Assembly: GCA_002440225.1 (NCBI GenBank) | Contig: DJSH01000087.1 | Location: 1-13,526 of the forward strand | DNA from: Candidatus Segatella violae | Lineage (GTDB): Bacteria; Bacteroidota; Bacteroidia; Bacteroidales; Bacteroidaceae | Length of the DNA stretch: 13,526 nt | Direction: 5' to 3' | Shown: positions 6,033 through 13,004 of the stretch, in pieces | Numbering within the stretch: position 1 is the stretch's first letter | Layout of the letters: each line of letters starts with the position of its first letter | Program-made: the position numbers and the translations under genes | The notes under the pieces: generated by a model | Databases searched by the model: none | What the model was told of the DNA's origin: nothing | The model's input: only the letters and a program-made list of their open reading frames with translations

Positions 6033-7613
6033 ATGACAGAGACAAACGACAGATATTTACCAGTGGGAATCCAGTCTTTTGAAGAAATCAGAAGACAAGG
6101 ATACCTGTATGTTGACAAGACAGACTTGGTGTTCCAACTTGCCAACAAGAGAAAGAAGTATAATTACCTGAGCCGCCCACGCCGCTTCGGTAAGTCTATC
6201 CTGGTCGATACACTGCAATCTTACTTCGAGGGAAAGAAGGAACTTTTCGAGGGGCTGAAAATCATGAAACTGGAGAAAGACTGGACGCAATATCCAGTCA
6301 TTCGTTTTGACATGAGCCGAGGCGGAACCTCCGCTAAGACCATATGTTCCTATCTGAACCGAAGCTTCAAGGGCTACGAGAAAAAATACAACATCGAAAT
6401 CTGTGCCGAGGATTCCTTGGCAGATCGCTTCGACGCCATCATCCAAACGGCTTACGAAACAACAGGGAAGCAAGTGGTCATCCTCATCGACGAGTACGAC
6501 TCCCCACTCCAGCATTCCTGGAAGACACCAGACCACAAGCCTTGCACGGATGTTTACCGTGAGGTATTCGCCATTCTGAAAGCCGATGATTTCTTCATTC
6601 GCTTCGTCTTCATCACAGGAATCACTAAGTTTACGCAAATATCCCTCTTCTCCGTGCTCAACAATTTGAGCAACATCAGTTTTGATGCTCCGTATGCAGC
6701 TATTTGTGGAATCACCAAGCAAGAAATCACAGACAATTTCATGCCAGAGATAAGACAAATCGGAGAAAAGGAGAATTGGACAGTAGAAGAAACCGTCCAA
6801 CAACTGAAAGCATACTATGATGGCTATCATTTCAGTGCAGACAACATGGTGGACGTATTCAACCCTTTCAGTCTCATCAACGCATTGGATGACAAGACTT
6901 TAAGGAATTATTGGGCTGCATCTGGAGCCACCTCCCTACTCCCCAAATTTGTGGACGACATGGAAGTAAGACTCAAAAACTTCGACCCATGCAAGATTCT
7001 CAGACAGACCATAGAGACATCCGATGTTACTGGTGGAGGCGCAGAACTCTTCCTCTACCAGTCGGGCTACCTCACTATCAAGGATTACCAGATGGGAGTT
7101 TACATTCTTAGCTTTCCAAACATGGAGGTCAGACAGGCTCTCTACGATATGGTGCTGCCAGCCCTCACCCTAAGGAAATGCGGCGAAACACAGTCGGTGC
7201 AATCCGACTTATTCCTCGCCTTGCAGTTAGGCAACCTCAATGACTCAAAAATTGCCTTGAAAGCCCTCATCGCCGATGTGCCTTACAGCAACAAGAAACT
7301 GGCGAGCATGGATATGGAGGAACGTTACCGCCTCATCATGAGCACCATTTTCAATGCCATCGGCTTCCGTGTGCAAGTAGAGAAGATGCTTGCCACTGGC
7401 AGAATCGACATGGTGGTGGAAACGCAAAACTTCATCTACGTGATGGAGTTGAAGCTCTCCAACAATGGAGGTCTTGCCACCGCCAAGAAGCAAATCATCG
7501 GCAACCATTACCTGGAGCCTTTCAAGGCTGACAAGCGAAAGGTCATCGGATTAGCCGTAGAACTGGATGCCGAAGGAAAAGGACTCATCGACTGGGAAGA
7601 AGTAAAAGAATAA
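6033..7613 (+). CDS. AAA-ATPase-like / PD-(D/E)XK nuclease family protein
   Basis: This 526-residue protein has the two-domain layout of the AAA-ATPase_like (PF09820) plus PDDEXK_9 (PF08011) family, highly paralogous in gut Bacteroidetes. The N-terminus has LPVGIQSFEEIRRQGYLYVDKT, then a P-loop variant SRPRRFGKS (residues 47-55), Walker B VILIDEYDSPL (about 148-158) and a sensor-like VFITGITKFT. The C-terminal nuclease-like core has GRIDMVVE (Asp near 458) followed by YVMELKL (Glu-Leu-Lys near 471-473), the D...ExK signature. Motifs look intact and the length is full. The biological role of the family is not settled; a part in DNA processing or defence is guesswork. It is transcribed alone, away from the hydrolase, and its codon use is less GC-rich than the ppk operon. 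Confidence 0.9.
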   Translation: MTETNDRYLPVGIQSFEEIRRQGYLYVDKTDLVFQLANKRKKYNYLSRPRRFGKSILVDTLQSYFEGKKELFEGLKIMKLEKDWTQYPVIRFDMSRGGTSAKTICSYLNRSFKGYEKKYNIEICAEDSLADRFDAIIQTAYETTGKQVVILIDEYDSPLQHSWKTPDHKPCTDVYREVFAILKADDFFIRFVFITGITKFTQISLFSVLNNLSNISFDAPYAAICGITKQEITDNFMPEIRQIGEKENWTVEETVQQLKAYYDGYHFSADNMVDVFNPFSLINALDDKTLRNYWAASGATSLLPKFVDDMEVRLKNFDPCKILRQTIETSDVTGGGAELFLYQSGYLTIKDYQMGVYILSFPNMEVRQALYDMVLPALTLRKCGETQSVQSDLFLALQLGNLNDSKIALKALIADVPYSNKKLASMDMEERYRLIMSTIFNAIGFRVQVEKMLATGRIDMVVETQNFIYVMELKLSNNGGLATAKKQIIGNHYLEPFKADKRKVIGLAVELDAEGKGLIDWEEVKE

Positions 7614-7620
7614 ATAGAAA

Positions 7621-7682
7621 TCAGTCAAGCCAAGAGCAAATCAACCATTCATGGAATCATTGATTTGCCTTCGCTTGACCGA
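7621..7682. repeat. Long imperfect palindrome between convergent genes
   Basis: Arms are GTCAAGC (7624-7630) with GCTTGAC (7673-7679), GCAAATCA (7636-7643) with TGATTTGC (7661-7668), and an inner ATTC (7647-7650) with GAAT (7654-7657), interrupted by 4-5 base bulges. It lies 8 bp after the AAA-like gene stop and contains the last codons and stop of the outer-membrane barrel fragment on the other strand. It may serve as a bidirectional terminator, though neither side has a strong T-run, or it may mark the event that truncated the barrel gene. Confidence 0.6.
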
Positions 7683-7885
7683 TCTTATTTCATGCTCCTT
7701 CGTGCCAAGAATATTATTCAAACTCAGCCTAAGCATCCATGCGTTATCAGAAAAATGCTTGGTCACTCCAAGGCTGCACCATAGAGCCTGACGAACCCTA
7801 TACTCCCTCATATTGCCATCCGTATTATAGCTAAGCAGCAAATAAGGCATCCAATGATGATGCAGATTGATAAAGAGAAAAATGG
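7641..7885 (-). pseudogene. 3' fragment of an outer-membrane beta-barrel (TonB-receptor-like) gene
   Basis: This frame encodes INLHHHWMPYLLLSYNT, then DGNMREYRVRQALW, then LGVTKHFSDNAWMLRLSLNNIL, alternating strand-like segments that match the last strands of Bacteroidetes outer-membrane beta-barrel family proteins (the LGVTKHF...LRLSLNNIL part resembles the usual K-x-F...l-x-v-x-D-i-F motif near the C-terminus). The expected final strands ending in an aromatic residue are missing: the frame ends RRQINDSMNG and stops inside the palindrome 7621-7682. There is no credible start. The upper boundary is where the frame change with the preceding fragment occurs, roughly 7875-7885. Confidence 0.6.
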
Positions 7886-8533
7886 ATAAAAATGACGTTG
7901 CGCCTTATCCACCAGTTTATCTTGAGTCATGGCATCACGATATAACATAGCGAAAGTTTCAAAGCGCATACCAAGACTTGCAGAAAACTTAGCTATAGAA
8001 AAATCGCATCCAGCAAAAGCAGCAACCTTTGTATCCTCTGCATGAAGTCGGCTTGTGGATTGTTTATCAAAGACCTGTGAAGCAGATACTTGCGAAGCCT
8101 GCTTATTTGCATTTTCATCCACAGAAGAGGAAGTCCCCTTAAACCAACCTCCATGGATAGCCACTGCAAAGGCAACACCCGAAAGGAAGACAATTCCGAT
8201 GACGGATGCAGCCATCTTCATACGATTGCGAGAAGTGCGAGGCTGACGAGAATTGCCAGAAACATGATGTTGATGAGCGAACTCCTTCCAAGCCTCATCC
8301 ACATCCACCTTCTTATCCTTTCCATTCTTGCTATTCACACCTATCGTCAAAGTTCCTTCCTCTTTGATAGCCGCTTTCTTCCCTGCCATTCTTGCCATAG
8401 CCAAGTCGTGGAAGAACTCCTTCACTTCCTCATCGGCAAGCAATTCTTCCACTTACTCGTCGGAATATTTATCGGGATGTTCCTGCATGTCAAAGAACAT
8501 CATCCGCTTTTCTTCTTTGCTCATCTTTTTCAT
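7808..8533 (-). pseudogene. Broken anti-sigma factor fused to an outer-membrane barrel fragment
   Basis: Reading from ATG at 8533 gives MKKMSKEEKRMMFFDMQ and so on, then an in-frame TAA at codon 27 (8455-8453), then an open frame for over 200 codons (VEELLADEEVKEFFHDLAMAR). A basic stretch (RTSRNRMK) precedes one transmembrane helix, MAASVIGIVFLSGVAFAVAI, the layout of a Bacteroidetes FecR-like anti-sigma factor. After about 8020-8060 the sequence changes character to FAGCDFSIAKFSASLGMRFE and KAQRHFYPFFSLS, which resemble barrel strands of a TonB-receptor-like protein, so the anti-sigma C-terminus and the barrel N-terminus appear deleted. The start overlaps the sigma-factor stop by ATGA, the usual coupled pair. 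Restart at GTG 8452 is possible but would lose the N-terminus. Confidence 0.7.
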
Positions 8534-9030
8534 TGTTTTGCTTGCTGTTTTAATGTTGTTTTTATCCAGTCCATCGCCTTGGAGAGATGATTGAACACCG
8601 TCACCTTGCTCACCCCCACCTCGTCGGCTACCTCTTGATAGGATTTCTCCTGTAGATAGCGAAGACGGAAGATGAGTTTTCGAATGGGTGGTTCGAGGTC
8701 TTCGATGAGGCGCATCAGTTGGTCGAGTCGGTCGTCGGTCTCTTCCGGGAGAATCACTTCGGCGTCATCGAGCAACAACTTAGCCACCCTCTCCTTCACA
8801 CTCTTGTGAGCAATCAGGTTGAGGCAACGGTTGCGAACGCTCCGCATCAAATACCCTTCCTCACTCCCAGGCAACAGGACTACTTCGTCTGCAAGAATCG
8901 TGGCAAAGACTTCGCTCACCACATCCTTGCTCTCATCGTCATCCGAGAGGATGCATCAGGCCAGATTGTACATCTTCTCGTAATGCCGACGGAATAACTG
9001 TTCTATGTCCTTTTCCTGTTTCTTCTTCAT
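8530..9030 (-). pseudogene. ECF RNA polymerase sigma factor with early in-frame stop
   Basis: From ATG at 9030 the frame encodes MKKKQEKDIEQLFRRHYEKM, then YNLA, then TGA at codon 25 (8958-8956), then CILSDDDESKDVVSEVFATI and on to the natural stop, 166 residues in all if the stop is ignored. Sigma region 2 (residues about 10-70) and region 4 (LEPPIRKLIFRLRYLQEKSY, then QEVADEVGVSKVTVFNHLSKA, a helix-turn-helix) are both present. The stop falls inside conserved region 2, where Arg is usual in the LAR-x-I motif, so a CGA to TGA change is the simplest cause. Initiation at GTG 8922 would remove part of the core-binding region. It precedes and overlaps the anti-sigma remnant. Confidence 0.8.
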
Positions 9031-9110
9031 TCTTTTTTGTTTCTTTACACTATCTATATAGTTGAGCCAAGCAAAAAACTAAGCAAAACATAAACTTTTT
9101 TCTATTTTTT

Positions 9111-10376
9111 TCATCCACCTACGGATTCCACGAGCAACCAGACATTCAGCAAGCTGACCAATCCTGCCAAGAAATACAGGCTCCACTTCGTGAAGACATG
9201 GTTCACGTAATCGCCCATCACCTTCCTCGAAGACGTGAGCCACACTTGCAGGAACATCGTGAAAGGCAATTGGAGGCTCAGCACCATCTGCGAATAAATC
9301 AAGCCCTTGAAGGGGTCGCCCACAAAAAAGATAACCAGCAAGGCAAGGCCCAGCGAAAGACAGATGCCCACGATGGAGTGAGCGTCGCGAGCATAATATT
9401 GTTCGCCAAACATGCCGGAGAAGATACAACCTGCCGCCATTCCGCTCGTTATCGTACTCGAAATTCCCGCCAGGAGCAAGGCGATGGCAAAGATGTTGGC
9501 GGCATTGTTGCCCAAGAGCGGAGTCAAGAGGGCTTGCGCCTGTGAGAGGTCGTCCACCACCTCATGCGATGAGAAGAAGGTGGTGGCTGCCAAGATAATC
9601 ATGGCACTATTGATAGCCCATCCCACAATCATCGAAAACAACGTATCGAAAAGTTCATACTTCAAGGCTCTCTCGATGCTCGCCCGCTCCTTCTTATGAA
9701 TCTGTCGGCTCTGCACCAACTCGGAATGCAGAAAGAGATTGTGGGGCATCACCACCGCTCCCAACACAGACATCACGATGAGCATACTGCCCTCCGGGAT
9801 GCTAGGCACCACCCAACCTTGTGTGGCGGCAGGCCAATCTATCTTCACCAAGAAGAGTTCGTAGATGAACGATAGACCTATCATCGAGACAAAAGTGATG
9901 ATGAGTCGCTCGATGCGCTTGTAGGAGTTGGTGAAGAGGAGGATGAGTACGGCGATGGTGCTGAGTATCGCTCCCCAGACGATAGGGATTCCGAAGAGCA
10001 TCTGCAAGGCGATGGCTGCACCCAATATCTCCGCCAGTGAAGTGGAAATGCTTGCCAAGAAAGCCGTCACCAATATCGGGCGACCAATCCACTTAGGCGC
10101 ATATTTCTCCGTTGCCTCGCTTAGGCACAATCCCGTGACGATGCCCAAGTGAGCCACATTGTGCTGCAAGGTGATGAGCATGATGGTACTGAGCGTAACC
10201 ACCCAAAGCAACGCATAGCCGAAGGTGGAGCCTGCGGCGAAGTTGCTCGCCCAGTTGCCCGGGTCGATGAAGCCGACGGTAACCAACAAGCCCGGTCCGA
10301 TATTCTTGAGGATGTCGAGGGCACCGAATACCTTCGGCTTACCCTCTGTTCTGAGTATTTCCAATAGATTCTTCAT
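9111..10376 (-). CDS. mntH: Nramp family Mn2+/Fe2+ transporter (MntH-like)
   Basis: This 421-residue inner-membrane protein imports divalent metal with protons. The first helix carries GFIDPGNWASN, with the metal ligands Asp38 and Asn41. Helix 6 carries LGAVVMPHNLFLHS, with the A-x-x-M-P-H signature (Ala207, Met210, His212) of canonical transition-metal Nramps rather than the Mg or Al branches. There are about 11 hydrophobic helices, full length for the family. The start ATG at 10376 is supported by the promoter at 10476-10507. It lies divergent from the radical SAM gene, and its stop is 80 bp before the broken sigma-factor gene on the same strand. Mn versus Fe preference cannot be read from sequence. 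Confidence 0.93.
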   Translation of the reverse strand: MKNLLEILRTEGKPKVFGALDILKNIGPGLLVTVGFIDPGNWASNFAAGSTFGYALLWVVTLSTIMLITLQHNVAHLGIVTGLCLSEATEKYAPKWIGRPILVTAFLASISTSLAEILGAAIALQMLFGIPIVWGAILSTIAVLILLFTNSYKRIERLIITFVSMIGLSFIYELFLVKIDWPAATQGWVVPSIPEGSMLIVMSVLGAVVMPHNLFLHSELVQSRQIHKKERASIERALKYELFDTLFSMIVGWAINSAMIILAATTFFSSHEVVDDLSQAQALLTPLLGNNAANIFAIALLLAGISSTITSGMAAGCIFSGMFGEQYYARDAHSIVGICLSLGLALLVIFFVGDPFKGLIYSQMVLSLQLPFTMFLQVWLTSSRKVMGDYVNHVFTKWSLYFLAGLVSLLNVWLLVESVGG

Positions 10377-10457
10377 ATTTCCTGTTTTCCTTTCTATCTT
10401 ATCTTTATGCTATTATTCTTACAGATGTTTTCCTTTTTAACCTTACAATAGTTTTTA

Positions 10458-10477
10458 CATCTGCATTTGCATCTGCA
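10458..10477. promoter_or_regulatory. CATCTGCA direct repeat over the mntH start site, candidate operator
   Basis: CATCTGCA occurs at 10458-10465 and 10470-10477, 12 bp apart, overlapping the end of the mntH -7 element and the expected transcription start. The inverse core CAGATG is at 10422-10427 in the leader. This is a position where a metal-sensing repressor would act, but no known MntR or Fur box is recognised. Confidence 0.35.
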
Positions 10478-10507
10478 AAAGTAACTTTTTTCTTTCGATT
10501 AAAGCAA
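10476..10507 (-). promoter_or_regulatory. mntH promoter
   Basis: On the minus strand TTG (10507-10505), a 21 bp spacer and TACTTTTG (10483-10476) match the Bacteroidetes consensus. The leader is about 90 nt. The rest of the divergent region, 10508-10598, is AT-rich with nothing further recognised. Confidence 0.6.
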
Positions 10508-10598
10508 GGAACAAACGAGAAAATACTTCCCATGAAAGCAAAATACTAAAAAGTAATGATGTTCTAGCTATCGAAGGTCATAGATTCCCACAGAAATC

Positions 10599-10630
10599 TT
10601 TGTTCATTCCAATATTTTTTATTACTTTTG
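10599..10630 (+). promoter_or_regulatory. Promoter of the radical SAM gene
   Basis: TTTG (10599-10602), exactly 20 bp, then TACTTTTG (10623-10630) is a full match to the Bacteroidetes -33/-7 consensus. Transcription would start near 10637. That rules out the upstream in-frame ATG at 10600 and supports ATG 10660. Confidence 0.75.
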
Positions 10631-10659
10631 CCCTCCGAAAACAGAATAAGAAAAAAATT

Positions 10660-11427
10660 ATGTCAACCATTATTTATCCATCACCTATATTTGGCCCGGT
10701 GAACTCTCGCCGACTGGGAGTTTCGCTCGGCATCAACCTCATGCCTTCAGATGGCAAGGTTTGTTCATTCGACTGCATGTATTGCGAATGCGGCTTCAAT
10801 GCCGACTTCCGCCCTCACCGCAAGCGTCCTACCCGAGAGGAAGTAAGAGCGGGATTGGAGAAAGTCTTGAAGGAACGTCACGACAACAACCTGCCTCTCG
10901 ACGACATTACCTTCGCCGGCAATGGCGAGCCAACCGGCCATCCCGACTTCAAGGGAATCGTGGAGGACACAATGGAAATCTGCAAGAAATATTTCCCTGG
11001 TGTAAAGGTTTCCGTGCTCAGCAACGCCACCTATATATATAAGGAGGAAGTGAGAGAGGCATTGATGCTCGTGGATAACAACATCTTGAAGCTCGACACG
11101 GTGGATATGGACTATATCAAGAAGCTCGACCGCCCTCAGCAACCGAACTACGACGTAAAGGACATCATCAAATATCTCAAGATGTTCAATGGTCACGTCA
11201 TCATCCAGACCATGTTCCTCCGTGGCGACGGTCTCGACAACACAAGCGAGCACTTCATCGCCCCTTGGCTGGAGGCTGTGAAAGACATCAACCCTCAGCA
11301 AGTGATGGTCTATACCATCGACCGTGAGACTCCAGACAAGAAACTGGAGAAAGCCCCAAGGGAAGTGCTCGATGCCATCAAGGCTCGTGTGGAGGCATTG
11401 GGAATCAAGTGTACGGCAAGCTATTGA
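10660..11427 (+). CDS. Radical SAM protein (COG0731-like)
   Basis: This 255-residue enzyme has the radical SAM cluster motif at residues 35-42, CSFDCMYC (C-x3-C-x2-C), which binds the 4Fe-4S cluster that cleaves S-adenosylmethionine. The preceding FGPVNSRRLGVSLGINLMP is the typical opening of the COG0731 group, which includes wyosine-like tRNA-modification relatives. DDITFAGNGEPTGHPDF holds the conserved glycine-rich SAM-binding strand (GNGEPT). VLSNATYI and LKLDTVD follow the TIM-barrel order. There is an extra Cys at 44. The substrate is unknown. The start at 10660 is chosen from the promoter position. The kinase gene follows in the same direction after 73 bp with no clear terminator. Confidence 0.88.
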   Translation: MSTIIYPSPIFGPVNSRRLGVSLGINLMPSDGKVCSFDCMYCECGFNADFRPHRKRPTREEVRAGLEKVLKERHDNNLPLDDITFAGNGEPTGHPDFKGIVEDTMEICKKYFPGVKVSVLSNATYIYKEEVREALMLVDNNILKLDTVDMDYIKKLDRPQQPNYDVKDIIKYLKMFNGHVIIQTMFLRGDGLDNTSEHFIAPWLEAVKDINPQQVMVYTIDRETPDKKLEKAPREVLDAIKARVEALGIKCTASY

Positions 11428-11428
11428 A

Positions 11429-11483
11429 AAGTTAGGAGTGAGAAGTTAGGAGTTAAGAGTTTAAAATTATTAGAATTATTAGA
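11429..11483 (+). repeat. Short tandem repeats between the radical SAM and kinase genes
   Basis: AAGTTAGGAGT repeats at 14-bp spacing (11429-11442, 11443-11456), followed by ATTATTAGA twice in tandem (11466-11483). GTTAGGAGT-type repeats are familiar between genes of Bacteroidetes. No promoter or terminator is evident here, so the two genes may be co-transcribed. Confidence 0.6.
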
Positions 11484-11500
11484 AGTAAGATTATCATTTG

Positions 11501-12322
11501 ATGAAAGAAAAAGGAAACATTCTCATTGTCAGCGACATGTGTGGCTATGGCAAGGTATCTGCCGCAGTGCAGATGCCCATCCTCTCATACATGGGGCTCG
11601 ACGTGTTCAACCTGCCCACCATGCTCATCAGCAACACCTTCCCTTATGGCAAGTATGCCATCCTGGAATGTACCTCCTACATAGAGGAAGCCCTCCAGAA
11701 GTGGAACGAGCTGGGCATCCACTTCGATGCCATCACCACAGGATTCATGGCTTCTGAGCAACAGGCGAAACTCGTGGCTCGCTATTGCCGAGAACAAGCA
11801 CAGCAAGGTACCGACATCTACGTGGACCCCGTGATGGGCGACTACGGCAAGCTCTACGGTGGAGCCAGCGAGAGCACCATCCGCTGCATGAAGGAGATGT
11901 TGAGTGTGGCTCACCTCTGCTTTCCGAACTACACCGAAGCTTGTCTCTTGTCCGATGCCGAGTACAAGGCAGATGGCATTTCAAAGGAAGAGGCTTATGA
12001 GTTGGTTGATAAGCTCAGAAGCATCGGTTCCCATTCCGTCCTCATCACCTCCTGCATCGTGGAAGGTCAGCACGCCGTAGTGGGCTACAATCATCTCACC
12101 GAGGAATACTTCCTCCTCCCCTACGACGAAATCCCCGTCCAGTTCCCTGGCACAGGCGACATTTTCTCCAGCATCATCATCGGCAGGCTCAAGGACGGAG
12201 ACCATCTGCGCCACGCCACCCGCTTCGCCATGGACACTCTTCGCAACTGGATAGACAAGAACAAGGACAACGAGGACATCAACCGAGGCATCCCAGTAGA
12301 AAGACACTTAGGGGATTTGTAA
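11501..12322 (+). CDS. Pyridoxamine/pyridoxal kinase (ribokinase-like fold)
   Basis: This 273-residue protein phosphorylates B6 vitamers with ATP in the salvage route to pyridoxal 5'-phosphate. The N-terminus has ILIVSDMCGYGKVSAAVQMP, matching the S-x-x-x-G-x-G-x-V start of PdxK/PdxY. YVDPVMGDYGKLY (residues about 107-119) is the family signature around the nucleotide site, and FPGTGDIFSS holds the anion-hole motif with catalytic Asp220. Length is normal. The ATG at 11501 is chosen over the TTG just before it. Close relatives in Firmicutes and Bacteroidetes are annotated as pyridoxamine kinase; activity on hydroxymethylpyrimidine is a less likely alternative. It probably shares a transcript with the radical SAM gene. 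A 22-bp repeat array begins right after its stop. Confidence 0.88.
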   Translation: MKEKGNILIVSDMCGYGKVSAAVQMPILSYMGLDVFNLPTMLISNTFPYGKYAILECTSYIEEALQKWNELGIHFDAITTGFMASEQQAKLVARYCREQAQQGTDIYVDPVMGDYGKLYGGASESTIRCMKEMLSVAHLCFPNYTEACLLSDAEYKADGISKEEAYELVDKLRSIGSHSVLITSCIVEGQHAVVGYNHLTEEYFLLPYDEIPVQFPGTGDIFSSIIIGRLKDGDHLRHATRFAMDTLRNWIDKNKDNEDINRGIPVERHLGDL

Positions 12323-12323
12323 G

Positions 12324-12697
12324 AATCACTATAGCGACAGACTAACATCGCTATAGCGACCAAACCTCGATCGTACTAACGATAAAGTCCAAGGGCTTAT
12401 AGCGGCTCTACCGCACAACACGTGAAAGACGAGCGCACAACACGTGTTGTGCGACCGCATATCAGCTGTTATGCAAGCGCACATCAGCTGTTGTGCGATG
12501 AAAGAACCTATATCTTCCATCGACTTTTGCTATATCTTCAGACAACTTCTTATATATGTTCCAAAGACTTTTGCTACTTCCTACAAGCAAGAACACCAGT
12601 TTTATCTCCACATAAGAACTAGTCTAAACAACTCCTAGAACTAATCCAATCATCTCATAGAACCATTTTTATCACTCCCAAGAAGCATTTCTTCGCC
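12324..12697. repeat. Degenerate 22-bp tandem array, 5' half made of phased palindromes
   Basis: Aligning this stretch in 22-base steps from 12324 gives 17 units. Neighbours within a block share 12-18 of 22 bases: units at 12412, 12434, 12456, 12478 (start CGCACA/CGCATA); at 12500, 12522, 12544, 12566 (share CTATATCTTC or part of it); and at 12610, 12632, 12654, 12676 (share TAGAAC or AAGAA). CTATAGCGAC repeats at 12329 and 12351. Between blocks, similarity falls to chance while the register holds. In the first half the units are dyads: TCGCTATAGCGA (12348), a perfect 20-bp palindrome at 12434-12453, and near-perfect ones at 12456 and 12478. No protein-coding frame is supported across it. Function unknown. 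Confidence 0.7.
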
Positions 12698-12735
12698 CTT
12701 TTATTCGTGATTCTCAGAATAAAAGCTTGTTTTTG
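12698..12735 (+). terminator. Hairpin with T-rich tail, possible terminator
   Basis: CTTTTATTC (12698-12706) pairs perfectly with GAATAAAAG (12717-12725) around a 10-base loop, followed by CTTGTTTTTG. The stem is AT-rich and the T-run is broken, and it lies 376 bp after the kinase stop, so it is a weak terminator candidate. It marks the right end of the 22-bp array. Confidence 0.4.
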
Positions 12736-12761
12736 TAGCGCTAAACATAAACAATAAAACC

Positions 12762-12983
12762 ATGGCCATCAAATATGAAATACATTATCTCCCCAACGCA
12801 GGAGGAAACGACGAGACACGCAGATTTGCCCACATCTTCGAGGAACCGCCCATGGACGACAAGTTTATCATGAGCGGCAAGATGCTATTCGTCTATTCCC
12901 TCACCTATCCCGACACCTACAAGCCTGCTCTGCCCAGGCTCTTCAAGCTCATAGATGACTGGAAGGTATTGGGAGCCAATTGA
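12762..12983 (+). CDS. Small hypothetical protein, 73 residues
   Basis: I do not recognise this protein. It has a sensible start (ACC-ATG-GCC after an AT-rich leader), ordinary codon use matching its neighbours (CTC, AAG, GAC, ATC), and mixed composition: MAIKYEIHYLPNAGGNDETR, then FAHIFEEPPMDDKFIMSGKM, then FVYSLTYPDTYKPALPRLFK, ending DDWKVLGAN. There is no signal peptide or membrane helix, so it is probably a small soluble cytoplasmic protein. A near-consensus TGTTTTTG at 12728-12735 could be its -7 element. It stands alone between the 22-bp array and a convergent broken gene. It could be a real orphan gene or a spurious frame; the compositional quality favours real. Confidence 0.6.
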   Translation: MAIKYEIHYLPNAGGNDETRRFAHIFEEPPMDDKFIMSGKMLFVYSLTYPDTYKPALPRLFKLIDDWKVLGAN

Positions 12984-13004
12984 TTCGCTCAATTTCAGCA
13001 TCAT

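Noticed and set aside
8956..8958. UGA as selenocysteine or a reassigned codon in the sigma factor
   Set aside because: The expected residue there is Arg, no selenocysteine insertion hairpin is evident, other genes use TGA as a normal stop, and the partner gene has a TAA stop as well.
9031..9110. Terminator between mntH and the sigma-factor remnant
   Set aside because: A-runs and T-runs are present but the flanks do not pair as an inverted repeat; no stem of useful length was found.
10600..10659. Longer radical SAM protein beginning at ATG 10600
   Set aside because: This start lies inside the -33 element of the promoter; the first 20 residues are AT-rich artefact and the family normally begins close to the FGPVNSRRLG motif.
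12412..12499. CRISPR array reading of the 22-bp repeats
   Set aside because: Units are contiguous with no unique spacers, they drift steadily, and there are no cas genes. A tandem, dyad-based array fits better.
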